Below are positions 17,023 to 25,889 of a DNA stretch of 53,895 nucleotides, piece after piece. How positions within the stretch are numbered: position 1 is the first letter of the stretch; every line of letters begins with the position of its first letter. This stretch comes from Halodesulfovibrio sp. GTDB lineage: Bacteria; Desulfobacterota; Desulfovibrionia; Desulfovibrionales; Desulfovibrionaceae. The notes under the pieces were generated by a model. That model was not told the origin of the DNA. It saw nothing but the letters and a program-made list of their open reading frames with translations, and made no database searches. The DNA lies in NCBI RefSeq assembly GCF_025210605.1, contig NZ_JAOARI010000020.1:1-53895 (forward strand), written 5' to 3'. Made by a program: the position numbers and the translations under genes.

Positions 17023-17622
17023 TTAAATATCTTTGCTAGCAAGATACTCCGTAATCATTCCATCGTACTGAGAAGTACGCGCGAATGTTTTTACCGCCAT
17101 ATCGCGACGAAGCGCAAGCCCTACACGCATATCATTTTCGAGTAATTCTTTTTGCACTGTAGCATACTGTGCAGGATCAGGCAGCACGAGAATTGAATGG
17201 AAGTTCTTTGCAGCCGCACGAAGCATACAAGGGCCGCCAATATCAATTTGTTCCACAGCACCGCGTAAATCAAGCCCGCGAGCCGCTGCGTCTTCAAAAT
17301 TATACAGGTTAACCACAATCAAATCGAACGCTGCAATATTGTGTTCTTTAAGCGTTTCAAGATGCTCTGGGTTATCCTTATCTGCAAGAATACCACCGTG
17401 AATAAACGGATTAAGAGTTTTCACCCTTCCACCGAGAATCTCAGGAAATCCGGTAACATCACTTACTGGGGTAACCTTCAGCCCTGCTTCTTTAAGCATG
17501 CGGGCAGTACCGCCGGTGGAAACCAGCTCTACACCATGTTCGCTCAAAAAAGTCGCAAATTCGACCAGTCCAGACTTGTCTGTAACACTCAACAATGCTC
17601 GTTTAATAGGCAAAAGGTTCAT
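17023..17622 (-). CDS. purH: IMP cyclohydrolase (single-domain PurH)
   Basis: A 199-residue protein covering only the N-terminal MGS-like IMP cyclohydrolase half of bifunctional PurH. It closes FAICAR to IMP, the last step of purine synthesis. Features are RALLSVTDKSG at the start, VSTGGTARML, SDVTGFPEILGGRVKTLNP, HGGIL and the VEQIDIGGPCMLRAAAKN segment. It ends naturally with a stop codon rather than breaking off, and no AICAR transformylase domain follows. This split arrangement is, as far as I recall, usual in Desulfovibrio, with the transformylase supplied by a separate gene. The ATG follows a GGAG site. Confidence 0.93.
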   Translation of the reverse strand: MNLLPIKRALLSVTDKSGLVEFATFLSEHGVELVSTGGTARMLKEAGLKVTPVSDVTGFPEILGGRVKTLNPFIHGGILADKDNPEHLETLKEHNIAAFDLIVVNLYNFEDAAARGLDLRGAVEQIDIGGPCMLRAAAKNFHSILVLPDPAQYATVQKELLENDMRVGLALRRDMAVKTFARTSQYDGMITEYLASKDI

Positions 17623-17913
17623 TACGTCTCCAAAGGTTGTAATTCCAGTCTCTTAACAAATATCCTTGTCGTACAGTATCGCAACTCTTTGCAATTACAA
17701 TATCCAATCCCAATGAAAGGTACAGGTAAAGTAATCGCCGCGTAGACTGCCTTAAAAGCTGCACCGCGTCGTTGCAATCTGCGTGGAGTGCCAGAATCAT
17801 ATACTCTTTGCAAGGGCGTCATCCATCTGACAGGTTGAGACAGGTTGAGATGTCCCAACGCACGAAAACCCTTAGTTATCAAAGAGTGGCGCAACTTTTG
17901 CTATTCTTTATAT
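17623..17913. other. Divergent intergenic region purH / fliR
   Basis: A 291-nt gap containing the fliR sigma-54 motif at 17887-17902 and, presumably, the purH promoter on the other strand. I looked for a purine riboswitch on the minus strand and saw none. A direct CAGGTTGAGA duplication lies near 17830-17850. Short ORFs across it overlap purH or fliR and look spurious. Confidence 0.5.
17887..17902 (+). promoter_or_regulatory. Sigma-54 promoter for the flagellar block
   Basis: TGGCGCAACTTTTGCT fits the sigma-54 pattern TGGCACG-N4-TTGCW with exact spacing and only two deviations (GCGCA for CACG-N). The predicted start is about 12 nt past the -12 GC, at 17911-17913, directly before the fliR ATG at 17914. 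Sigma-54 control of flagellar genes is common in polar flagellates. Confidence 0.65.
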
Positions 17914-18705
17914 ATGGACATCTTTAATTTTGATATGGCAGAATTTTTCAGTTTTCTGCTCACACTCATGCGCCTTAGCCTTGTGGTATTTTTACTACCT
18001 TTTTTTGAAGGTAAAACAATTCCAAACATGGTGAAGGCTGCTGTGTGTCTTATGCTTACCCTTGCAGTCTTTCCGGCGCTGTCTCTCAAGGCATCCGCCT
18101 TTCCTTCTCACCCGTTCGAAATAGCCATCATGTTGCTTAGTGAAATATTACTAGGTGTTGCACTTGGACTTGCTGTTAAATTTATTTTTGCAGGTATACG
18201 AACAGGTGGGCATGTAATCGGATTCCAGATGGGCTTTTCTATGCTCACCCTTGCGAACCCTTCATCCGGTGAGCAGGAAGGAATTACTTCTATCTTGCTG
18301 TATCAACTGAGCTTTACCGTTTTCATCATTGCAAACGGTCACTTATATCTCATTAAAGCACTGACAGAATCGTTTGACCGTATCCCTCCGGGAGGACTTG
18401 TTCTTTCCGCCAAGCTTGGGGAACAAATACTTACGCTATCTCTCACCATGTTTGTTCTGGCAATTAAAGTTGCCGCGCCAGTTATGATCGCACTCATGCT
18501 GGTTGAACTTACCCTTGGTCTTATGGGACGCGCAGCCCCGCAAATGAACCTGCTCATGCTTGGTTTTCCGATCAAAATTGCTGTCGGTCTTGTCTTCATC
18601 GGCATGCTGTTCTCTCTTATGGGACAGCGAATGGAAGAACTTATTGCCAGCCTTGGTCCTATGTTCTCAACGCTTATTAAAGCCGGTTCCCCGTTACTCC
18701 AGTAA
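17914..18705 (+). CDS. fliR: Flagellar export gate protein FliR
   Basis: A 263-residue polytopic inner-membrane protein, part of the FliPQR core of the flagellar type III export gate. About six hydrophobic segments are visible, beginning FSFLLTLMRLSLVVFLLPFF, with the conserved FxxGxxxGGxxIGxQMG stretch (GIRTGGHVIGFQMGFSM). The start MDIFNFDMAEFF is chosen because upstream codons carry no FliR-like residues and the sigma-54 site lies there. No Shine-Dalgarno precedes this ATG and the predicted leader is only a few nucleotides. fliP and fliQ are not in the window. It opens a block that continues with flhB 18 nt later. Confidence 0.95.
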   Translation: MDIFNFDMAEFFSFLLTLMRLSLVVFLLPFFEGKTIPNMVKAAVCLMLTLAVFPALSLKASAFPSHPFEIAIMLLSEILLGVALGLAVKFIFAGIRTGGHVIGFQMGFSMLTLANPSSGEQEGITSILLYQLSFTVFIIANGHLYLIKALTESFDRIPPGGLVLSAKLGEQILTLSLTMFVLAIKVAAPVMIALMLVELTLGLMGRAAPQMNLLMLGFPIKIAVGLVFIGMLFSLMGQRMEELIASLGPMFSTLIKAGSPLLQ

Positions 18706-18723
18706 TAAACAGGATGCACAGCC

Positions 18724-19788
18724 ATGCCACAAAGTGATCCAAGTAAAACCGAACAGGCGACGCCCAAGAAGCGGGAAAAGACCCGCGAAGACGGTGACGT
18801 CGCCAAATCGCAAGAAGTTCCTAAAGCCGCCACTACCCTCGCAGGCATCATCATTTTATATGGATGGATGGGAACTATTAACGAACACCTGCAAGAGATT
18901 ATGCGCTCCTGTTATACCTTTGACGCAACTCTCGATATGACCACGGCTTCTGCCCTCAAAATAATTTATGAACTTGCATACGACCTTGCAGTCATGCTGG
19001 TTCCTGTCTTCCTCTTCTTATTTTTCTTTGCTGGATTCTCCATGCGTGCTCAGGTCGGGCACTTGTGGACAATGAAAGTATTCAAGCCGAAGTGGAACAA
19101 ATTCAACCCGATCAAGGGTATGAAAAATATGTTCCTGTCCATGCAAACACTTGTTCGACTTGTTAAAAGCATTGTTTTTGCGGTTGTTATCGGCATTGCA
19201 CCGTACATCGTTATTACAGACGAAATGGATAAATTTATCCTGCTGTACAACGCATCACCGGAAGGCATCGCGCATTATATGCTGAACCTTGTGTTCAAAG
19301 TATCATTATATGGCGTTATTGCTATGCTCCTCGTTAGTCTTGGCGACTTCTTTTACTCCCGCTGGGATTATGAAGAAAACATCAAGATGTCCAAAGATGA
19401 GGTTAAAGACGAGCATAAACAGGCAGAAGGTGATCCGAAAGTCCGTTCACAACAGCGTCAAAAAATGAACGAGATGTCACAGCAGCGCATGATGCAGGAT
19501 GTCCCGAATGCTGACGTTGTCATCACCAACCCTACACATATTTCTGTAGCGCTTCGATACAACGCTATGGAGGCTCCAGCCCCTATCGTTGTTGCCATGG
19601 GCGCCGACCTGCAAGCGAAAAGAATTAGAGAACTTGCGAAAGAACATAACATTCCTATGCGAGAAAACGTTCCTCTGGCACGAGCTTTGTATAAGTCAGT
19701 ACGAGTGGGCGATCAAATTCCGGAAGATCTCTACAAAGCAGTAGCTTCCATCCTTGCTTCACTCAACAAGTTTAAACAAAAACAGTAG
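18724..19788 (+). CDS. flhB: Flagellar export switch protein FlhB
   Basis: A 354-residue FlhB, the export-gate component that switches secretion from rod/hook to filament substrates after autocleavage. The basic N-terminus with TEQATPKKREKTREDGDVAKS is the family signature. Four membrane helices span roughly residues 35-215. The cytoplasmic domain has the autocleavage site NPTH at residues 269-272 (VITNPTHISVALRY). Length is normal. It sits between fliR and flhA, as in many proteobacteria. Confidence 0.97.
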   Translation: MPQSDPSKTEQATPKKREKTREDGDVAKSQEVPKAATTLAGIIILYGWMGTINEHLQEIMRSCYTFDATLDMTTASALKIIYELAYDLAVMLVPVFLFLFFFAGFSMRAQVGHLWTMKVFKPKWNKFNPIKGMKNMFLSMQTLVRLVKSIVFAVVIGIAPYIVITDEMDKFILLYNASPEGIAHYMLNLVFKVSLYGVIAMLLVSLGDFFYSRWDYEENIKMSKDEVKDEHKQAEGDPKVRSQQRQKMNEMSQQRMMQDVPNADVVITNPTHISVALRYNAMEAPAPIVVAMGADLQAKRIRELAKEHNIPMRENVPLARALYKSVRVGDQIPEDLYKAVASILASLNKFKQKQ

Positions 19789-19851
19789 GTTACTAGGAAC
19801 AACTGATTCAGTTCAGACGTTACTTAACTTTTCGAAAAAGGTGTCGGAAAT

Positions 19852-21960
19852 ATGGCTGCCAGCGCAAATGCTTCTTCAATCAACTACGAACGCTTCTCTA
19901 AGCACGGGGATATACTCCTTGCAGGCGGTGTGGTGCTCATTCTTTTTGTAATGCTCATCCCAATTCCAACCCTGCTTATGGATGTCATGCTCAGCATGTC
20001 TATCTCATTGGCGTTACTTGTGCTCGTAACATCTATGTTCATCAAGTCGCCGCTGGAGTTTTCTATTTTCCCGACCCTGCTGCTTGTTACCACCTTGTTC
20101 CGCCTTGCTCTCAACGTAGCAACAACACGTCTTATTCTGCTGCACGGCAGCGAAGGACCGGACGCTGCGGGTGATGTTATCCAGTCATTCGGTCAATTTG
20201 TTGTTGGCGGTAACTACGTCATCGGTATCGTAATCTTCGCCATTCTTTTTATTCTGAACAAAATGGTTATCACCTCCGGTACAACACGTATCGCAGAGGT
20301 TGCAGCCCGATTCACCCTTGATGCTATGCCGGGTAAACAAATGGCAATTGAAGCAGACTTAAGCGCTGGTATTCTTGATGAAAAGACTGCCACACAGCGC
20401 CGAGAAACCATTCGCCGAGAAGCTGACTTCTACGGTGCTATGGACGGTGCCGGTAAGTTTGTTCAGGGTGATGTAATGGCGGGTCTGCTCATTACTATTG
20501 TTAACATCACCGCAGGGATATTAATTGCTGTATTCCAGAAAGGCATGCCGTGGGCAGACGCTCTTTCCACCTACACCCTGCTTACAGTCGGTGATGGTCT
20601 TGTATCCACTATTCCTTCTCTCATTATCTCCACTGCTGCCGGTATCATCGTATCCCGCGCCGCTGCTGAAGCGAAAATGGGCGAAGAGTTCATGGGTCAG
20701 CTTACCTACAACTCTAAAGCACTCAACCTTGTAGGTTGCGTACTTCTTGTATTCGCTCTGGTTCCGGGTATGCCGTTTATCGCATTCTCATTCTTTGCAA
20801 TCTGCATGTTTGTTATCGCACGCTTAACCTCCAACGCCAGCGACGAAGTTGCACAGCGCACAGGAGCAACAGGTGCAGGCGAACAGACAGGCGAAGAACC
20901 TGCAGAAGCTATGGACACACCGGAAGCAGTACAGTCTCTTCTCCCACTGGATGCTCTGGAGCTTGAAGTCGGTTACGGTCTCATTCCGCTTGTTGATGAA
21001 GCACAGGATGGCAACCTGCTCTCACGCATCAGAACAATCCGCAGACAGTTTGCACTTGATATGGGTGTTATTATTCCGTCACTCCACTTGCGGGACAACC
21101 TGCAACTTAAACCGGGACAATACACAGTTCTTATCAAAGGTAACGAAATGGCAGGAGCAGAGATTCTTATCGACCACTTCCTTGCAATGGACCCAGGCGA
21201 TGCGCGCCACTCCATTAAAGGTATTGAAACCCGCGAACCGGCATTTAACCTGCCAGCTCTCTGGGTACCGGAAGTGCAAAAAGAAGAAGCTGTGCTTGCA
21301 GGGTACACCGTTGTTGACCCATCCACCGTTATTGCAACGCATCTTACCGAGGTATTCAAACGCAGCCTTGCCGACTTCCTTGGACGTCAGGAAGTACAGT
21401 CACTGCTGGATAACCTTGCTAAGCATGCACCAAAAGCTGTGGAAGAGCTGGTACCAAACGTACTTACACTGGGTGTGGTGCAGAAGGTTCTGCAAAATCT
21501 TGTTCGAGAGAACATTTCGATCCGCGATCTGCTCACAATTGTTGAAACTCTGGCTGACTACGGAACAAGCGTGAAAAATCCGGAAGTACTTACCGAGTAT
21601 GTCCGCGAACGCTTATCCCGTACCATTGTTCGACCATACATGGATCAGGAAAACACACTCCCAATCATTATGCTGGACCCGCATGTGGAAAAAACTGTTC
21701 AGGAAGCCATCCGTCAGACAGAAGGCGGCGCATACCTTGCGCTTGATCCTGCCACAGCCCAGCAAGTTATTCAGGCCGTAAACTCAGCTGTTGAAAGCGC
21801 AGTCGTTACCGATGGTCAGCCAATTATTCTGACATCTCCAATGGTACGTCCGCATCTTTCACAATTGATTATGCGATTTATTCCGAACATTCCGGTCATC
21901 TCACAAGCAGAAATACCTGCAGATATTCGTTTGAACACTGTTGGTAATGTAGGAATCTAG
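19852..21960 (+). CDS. flhA: Flagellar export gate protein FlhA
   Basis: A 702-residue FlhA, the nonameric proton-driven core of the flagellar export apparatus. The N-terminal half has about eight membrane helices with the highly conserved FPTLLLVTTLFRLALNVATTR and FTLDAMPGKQMAIEADL(S/N)AG regions. A ~45-residue Gly/Ala/Glu-rich linker (about residues 330-370) leads to the soluble substrate- and chaperone-docking domain ending RLNTVGNVGI. Its stop is 1 nt before flhF. The 63-nt gap from flhB contains no terminator. Confidence 0.97.
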   Translation: MAASANASSINYERFSKHGDILLAGGVVLILFVMLIPIPTLLMDVMLSMSISLALLVLVTSMFIKSPLEFSIFPTLLLVTTLFRLALNVATTRLILLHGSEGPDAAGDVIQSFGQFVVGGNYVIGIVIFAILFILNKMVITSGTTRIAEVAARFTLDAMPGKQMAIEADLSAGILDEKTATQRRETIRREADFYGAMDGAGKFVQGDVMAGLLITIVNITAGILIAVFQKGMPWADALSTYTLLTVGDGLVSTIPSLIISTAAGIIVSRAAAEAKMGEEFMGQLTYNSKALNLVGCVLLVFALVPGMPFIAFSFFAICMFVIARLTSNASDEVAQRTGATGAGEQTGEEPAEAMDTPEAVQSLLPLDALELEVGYGLIPLVDEAQDGNLLSRIRTIRRQFALDMGVIIPSLHLRDNLQLKPGQYTVLIKGNEMAGAEILIDHFLAMDPGDARHSIKGIETREPAFNLPALWVPEVQKEEAVLAGYTVVDPSTVIATHLTEVFKRSLADFLGRQEVQSLLDNLAKHAPKAVEELVPNVLTLGVVQKVLQNLVRENISIRDLLTIVETLADYGTSVKNPEVLTEYVRERLSRTIVRPYMDQENTLPIIMLDPHVEKTVQEAIRQTEGGAYLALDPATAQQVIQAVNSAVESAVVTDGQPIILTSPMVRPHLSQLIMRFIPNIPVISQAEIPADIRLNTVGNVGI

Positions 21961-21961
21961 T

Positions 21962-23035
21962 ATGCAGGTAAAAACATTTTCAGGACAAACCACACGTTCA
22001 GTTCTCGCTCAAATCAAACAGGAAATGGGCGAAGAGGCAGTTATTCTTTCTAAACAGGAAGGCAAAGACGCAGACAGCCGCTGGTGCCAGATTACCGCCG
22101 GTGTAGAGCACACTGCCGAAGAGCTTCAGGAAGCTGAAACTCAAGAATACGAAGCACCGTCCGCATGGGGACGCTGGCATGAAGAGTGGTCGGAAATTAA
22201 GGAATACATTGCAGAGCTTGTAAAACCACGCCTGCAACTACATAAGTTATCCCCGCGTCAGCGCCTTGCTCTGGAACATCTCCAGCGCCATGATGTTGAC
22301 GACACCGTAATACTGCGTCTCTTACGCCCATTGAAAACAGATGCAGGAATGTCTATTCTTTCTCCGCTTGGTGATTTAATTAATTTCAAGCCATGGAGTG
22401 AAGACTGGAAAGGTCGTGTACATACATTTGTAGGTCCTTTCGGCGTAGGTAAAACAAGCGCAGCAGTCCGTATGGCACTTGAGTTACGTAAGCAGAATCA
22501 AAGCATGCGTATCTGTTTTATCAATGCAGATTGTTCTCGTGGTAACGGTAGACTTCTGTTACGTCACTACGCACAGCTTTGTGATATGGGGTATTACGAG
22601 ATTCGTGACAACATCACTTTTGCTAATACAATACGTGATGCTGCAAAAAATTATGACCGTATCATTATCGACATGCCGGGATTAGGACTGCGTGACTCAT
22701 TTAAAGAACAGGTTGAGCATTTTGGTTTGCACGCAATCCGCGAAAACTCTTTTCACAGAGTTCTTTCACCAACAGCAAGCAGTAAACAGCTTACTGCAAC
22801 ACTGGAAAAGTATCGCGCAGTAAAGGGTGGAAGCATTGTCTGGACTAAGATCGACGAAGCTTGTACATTCGGCACAATAATCAATACAGCAGTTTCCACG
22901 GGACTCCCTATTTCAGCATTTTCATACGGCTCAGGTCTAAAGGAGACACTGGCTCCAGCCAAAGACGTGATGCTGTGGAGACTTCTTTTTAAAAACCAGC
23001 TTCCCGGCGAATATACAATTCACCAGAATGCCTAA
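21962..23035 (+). CDS. flhF: Flagellar placement GTPase FlhF
   Basis: A 357-residue SRP-type GTPase that marks the flagellar assembly site and, with FlhG, sets polar number. The N-terminus MQVKTFSGQTTRSVLAQIKQEMGEEAVILS is typical. The G domain has GPFGVGKTS (G1), where the family usually has GPTGVGKTT, IIIDMPGLG in place of the usual DTAG (G3), and TKIDEACTFG (G4). These substitutions leave the fold recognisable but could affect nucleotide turnover. The ATG comes 1 nt after flhA; flhG follows 25 nt later. Confidence 0.95.
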   Translation: MQVKTFSGQTTRSVLAQIKQEMGEEAVILSKQEGKDADSRWCQITAGVEHTAEELQEAETQEYEAPSAWGRWHEEWSEIKEYIAELVKPRLQLHKLSPRQRLALEHLQRHDVDDTVILRLLRPLKTDAGMSILSPLGDLINFKPWSEDWKGRVHTFVGPFGVGKTSAAVRMALELRKQNQSMRICFINADCSRGNGRLLLRHYAQLCDMGYYEIRDNITFANTIRDAAKNYDRIIIDMPGLGLRDSFKEQVEHFGLHAIRENSFHRVLSPTASSKQLTATLEKYRAVKGGSIVWTKIDEACTFGTIINTAVSTGLPISAFSYGSGLKETLAPAKDVMLWRLLFKNQLPGEYTIHQNA

Positions 23036-23060
23036 GGGCATATTGGAGATAATATAAATT

Positions 23061-23876
23061 ATGAGTGGCAACCTTCCTCTTGTCCTGTCTGTCACCTCCG
23101 GAAAAGGAGGCGTGGGCAAAACAAATCTTTCTGTCAACCTTGCGCATTCATTAGCAAAAAAGGGCAAACGAGTTGTTTTGTTGGATGCAGATTTAGGACT
23201 TGCAAACGTAGATGTTTTGCTTGGGCTTACGCCCGAACGAAATCTCTTTCACCTATTTAGCGAAGGGGTTGCCCTTTCCGATATTCTATACTCCACACCG
23301 TATGGATTCGATATTCTGCCCGCCTCTTCAGGCATCGGTGAAATGCTCACGCTTTCCACTGGTCAGAAACTTGACTTACTCGAGTCAATGGACACGCTTG
23401 AAGACAACGTAGACTTTCTTATTGTCGATACCGGTGCAGGAATTAACGACAACGTGCTGTATTTTAACCTTGCAGTACAAGAACGCATTGTCGTACTGAC
23501 AGCAGAACCAACCTCTTTAACCGATGCGTACTCTCTCATTAAAGTAATGAAATTGAACCACGGTGTTGAGCACTTTAAGGTCGTAGTAAACATGGCTGCT
23601 TCAGAAAAAGCAGCCCGCGAAATGTTCGTCCGCCTTTATTCTGCATGTGACCACTTCCTGTCTGGAGTTTCTTTGGATTATGCAGGCTTTTTGCCGCAAG
23701 ATCCTGCTGTACGCAAAGCTATTGTGGCTCAGCGTCCTGTTTGTCAACAGAATCCTAATGCACCGGTTTGTCAGGCTATAGGCAAATTGGCGGATAAGAT
23801 TCAAAATTGGGAAATATCTGCGAATCTTGATGGAAATATCAAGTTTTTCTGGAAAAAGCTCCTCTTCCAGCACTAA
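23061..23876 (+). CDS. flhG: MinD-like ATPase FlhG (flagellar number regulator)
   Basis: A 271-residue ParA/MinD-family ATPase. The deviant Walker A is SGKGGVGKTN near residue 15, followed by LLDADLGLANVDVLLG and LIVDTGAGI, the FlhG (YlxH/FleN) version of the family. FlhG restrains FlhF and so limits flagellar number. The C-terminal tail ends with a basic aromatic segment (NIKFFWKKLLFQH) that may contact membrane. Its last 47 nt overlap the start of fliA, implying coupled translation. Confidence 0.94.
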   Translation: MSGNLPLVLSVTSGKGGVGKTNLSVNLAHSLAKKGKRVVLLDADLGLANVDVLLGLTPERNLFHLFSEGVALSDILYSTPYGFDILPASSGIGEMLTLSTGQKLDLLESMDTLEDNVDFLIVDTGAGINDNVLYFNLAVQERIVVLTAEPTSLTDAYSLIKVMKLNHGVEHFKVVVNMAASEKAAREMFVRLYSACDHFLSGVSLDYAGFLPQDPAVRKAIVAQRPVCQQNPNAPVCQAIGKLADKIQNWEISANLDGNIKFFWKKLLFQH

Positions 23877-24627
23877 TGCATGGGAGTTACTGGAGTCCGG
23901 CGAGAAGGCCTGGAGCGCCATGTCAGACCACGAACAAGAAAACGTGGTTCGTCACTATGCGCCCAAGGTTCGGTATCTTGCGTCACGTCTGAAAGTTAAG
24001 CTTCCTAAAAATGTGGAGCTTGGTGAACTTATCAGCGCGGGTACGCTTGGGCTTATGGAATCGCTGGGCAAGTTTAAACCGGAAATGGGCATCAAGTTCG
24101 ATACCTACGCAGAGAACCGCATCCGCGGAGCAATGCTTGACGAATTACGACGCCTTGACTGGTTCCCTAGAAGCTTACGCCAACGTGTAAGACAAATTGA
24201 AGAAGCAATGCAGCAAGTGGAAAACGATAAAGGTCGTTCCGCTACTGAAGAAGAACTGCAACAGGCTACCGGCTTGGATAAAGCAGGGGTGCGCGAAGGA
24301 CTTGTAGCCCTGCAAAGTCAACTATGTCTTAATCTTGATCTTATTCAAGACACTGTCTCATCAGACGAATTAAGTGACGCAGATAGCCAACCCTTTAAGA
24401 AAACTGCTTCTAAGGAAACATTATACCAGATTTCACAACTAGTTGAACAATTGACACCTAGAGAAAAGTTGGTATTGTCCCTCTACTATAGTGATGATTT
24501 GAATATGCGAGAGGCAGCAGAGGTCATGGGGGTTACTGAAGGGCGCATTTCACAATTGCACTCTCAGGCATTACTTAAGCTACGAAATAATTTTTATGCG
24601 GTGCATGGAAAAGACAGCGGACTATAA
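23830..24627 (+). CDS. fliA: Flagellar sigma factor FliA (sigma-28)
   Basis: A 265-residue sigma-70 family factor directing late flagellar genes. Region 2 is present (HYAPKVRYLASRL... GLMESLGKFKPEMGIKFDTYAENRIRGAMLDELRRLDWFPRSLR), with region 3 following and region 4 near the end (LTPREKLVLSLYYSDDLNMREAAEVMGVTEGRISQLHSQAL). The ATG at 23830, inside flhG, is chosen because AWELLESGEKAW resembles the N-terminus of Desulfovibrio homologues. A shorter start at 23920 (MSDHEQ) has a better ribosome site (GGAG) and remains possible. Confidence 0.95.
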   Translation: MEISSFSGKSSSSSTNAWELLESGEKAWSAMSDHEQENVVRHYAPKVRYLASRLKVKLPKNVELGELISAGTLGLMESLGKFKPEMGIKFDTYAENRIRGAMLDELRRLDWFPRSLRQRVRQIEEAMQQVENDKGRSATEEELQQATGLDKAGVREGLVALQSQLCLNLDLIQDTVSSDELSDADSQPFKKTASKETLYQISQLVEQLTPREKLVLSLYYSDDLNMREAAEVMGVTEGRISQLHSQALLKLRNNFYAVHGKDSGL

Positions 24628-24645
24628 AGACTGAAGGAGTCTATC

Positions 24646-25026
24646 ATGGGCTTTGATCCTAATATGCGCGTTCTTGTTGTAGACGATTTCTCTACTATGA
24701 GACGAATTGTAAAAAATATTCTTCGCCAGCTCGGTTTCACCAATATGGTAGAAGCTGACGACGGAACCACTGCATGGGAAACTCTTAATAAAGACCGTAT
24801 CGATTTTATCATTTGTGACTGGAACATGCCACAAATGACTGGTATCGAGCTTCTCAGAAAAGTTCGCAGCAGTGAAGAATTTGCAGATCTTCCTTTCCTG
24901 ATGGTTACTGCAGAAGCACAGCAGGAAAACATTATTGAAGCTGTGCAGGCAAAAGTTTCCAACTACGTTGTTAAGCCGTTTACAGCAGAAATTATGAAAC
25001 AGAAAATCGATAAGATTTTCCCATAA
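24646..25026 (+). CDS. cheY: Chemotaxis response regulator CheY
   Basis: A 126-residue single receiver domain with all active-site residues: acidic pair DD at 13-14, phospho-acceptor Asp58 in IICDWNMPQMTG, Thr in MVTAEA, and Lys in VVKPFT. It is the diffusible signal from receptor arrays to the flagellar switch. A GAAGGAG site precedes the start. Its place between fliA and fliL supports a motor role rather than a generic receiver. Confidence 0.95.
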   Translation: MGFDPNMRVLVVDDFSTMRRIVKNILRQLGFTNMVEADDGTTAWETLNKDRIDFIICDWNMPQMTGIELLRKVRSSEEFADLPFLMVTAEAQQENIIEAVQAKVSNYVVKPFTAEIMKQKIDKIFP

Positions 25027-25053
25027 TTATTGCTAACTGCCCATAAAACGAAT

Positions 25054-25128
25054 GCAATCCGGCTTAGGAAATCACAACATGCCATACCCAAAGCCTGTCG
25101 TCTTCCTCTGCCGGATTGCCTTGTTTTT
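25054..25128 (+). terminator. Long-loop hairpin after cheY
   Basis: GCAATCCGGC (25054-25063) pairs with GCCGGATTGC (25110-25119), followed by CTTGTTTTTA. The 46-nt loop is long for a terminator, so it may only attenuate expression of the downstream fliL group. Confidence 0.5.
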
Positions 25129-25164
25129 ATGATATTGCCAAAAAAACCACAGGCCAGGTAAAAA

Positions 25165-25887
25165 ATGGCAGAAGATCCAACAAACAGACCCGGCAACGCC
25201 GGTACGAATAAGGCTCACCTAGACGTGGATACCCTTTCGACATCAGACTCCTTAAAGCCGACTAAAGATGACAAGGTAGAGCTTGATCTTGATGACGCGC
25301 CATTTTTAATGGAAGACGAAGAAGAGGAAGAGGAACAAATTTTTGACGATGCCACGGTTAGCAGCGCCGATTCATTCTCTTCTTCTGCCGAATCAGATGA
25401 CACACAAGATGCTGCCCGCGCTAAAAAGCGCAAGCTTATGTTCGGTGCTCTTGGCGTTCTCATCATTGCACTTATCGCTGTAGGCTGGAATGTTCTTAAC
25501 CCTAGCGAACCACCGGTTCCGGTTAAGCGCGTTATCAAGAAAGAAAAAGGCAAATATGACACACCGCCGATTGTTCAAAAAGACAAATTCGACGTCACAT
25601 GGAAGCCTTTTTGGGTTGAACAACGCGACAACGAAGAAGACATTCGTTTTCTTGTGTGTAAATTTGCAGTCTACACGGACAATGAAAAATTAGCGTGGGA
25701 AGCTAGAAAGAAAAAAGTAACGCTTCGCGATGCTATTTTCTACTACCTGCGTAACAAAGACCTTAAATTCCTTTCCAACAAGGATAACGCACAGCTGCTC
25801 AAAACAGACCTGCTTGCTGTTGTTAACCAATACATGGGACATGGTCAGTTTAAGGAAGTATTCATCGAAAACTATTTGGTAAAATAG
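25165..25887 (+). CDS. fliL: FliL-like flagellar basal-body protein
   Basis: A 240-residue single-pass protein. An acidic cytoplasmic N-terminus (EDEEEEEEQ near residues 51-59) precedes one membrane helix (about residues 91-111). A periplasmic domain follows, ending with LLKTDLLAVVNQYMGHGQFKEVFIENYLVK, close to the FliL C-terminal pattern. FliL associates with the stator and basal body. The long acidic N-terminus makes it larger than typical FliL (about 150-180 residues). A CAGGTAAAAA site precedes the ATG. The assignment rests on topology, the C-terminus and context. Confidence 0.8.
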   Translation: MAEDPTNRPGNAGTNKAHLDVDTLSTSDSLKPTKDDKVELDLDDAPFLMEDEEEEEEQIFDDATVSSADSFSSSAESDDTQDAARAKKRKLMFGALGVLIIALIAVGWNVLNPSEPPVPVKRVIKKEKGKYDTPPIVQKDKFDVTWKPFWVEQRDNEEDIRFLVCKFAVYTDNEKLAWEARKKKVTLRDAIFYYLRNKDLKFLSNKDNAQLLKTDLLAVVNQYMGHGQFKEVFIENYLVK

Positions 25888-25889
25888 TT

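Noticed and set aside
17623..17845. Purine riboswitch upstream of purH
   Set aside because: The region lacks the conserved loop sequences and three-stem layout on the minus strand.
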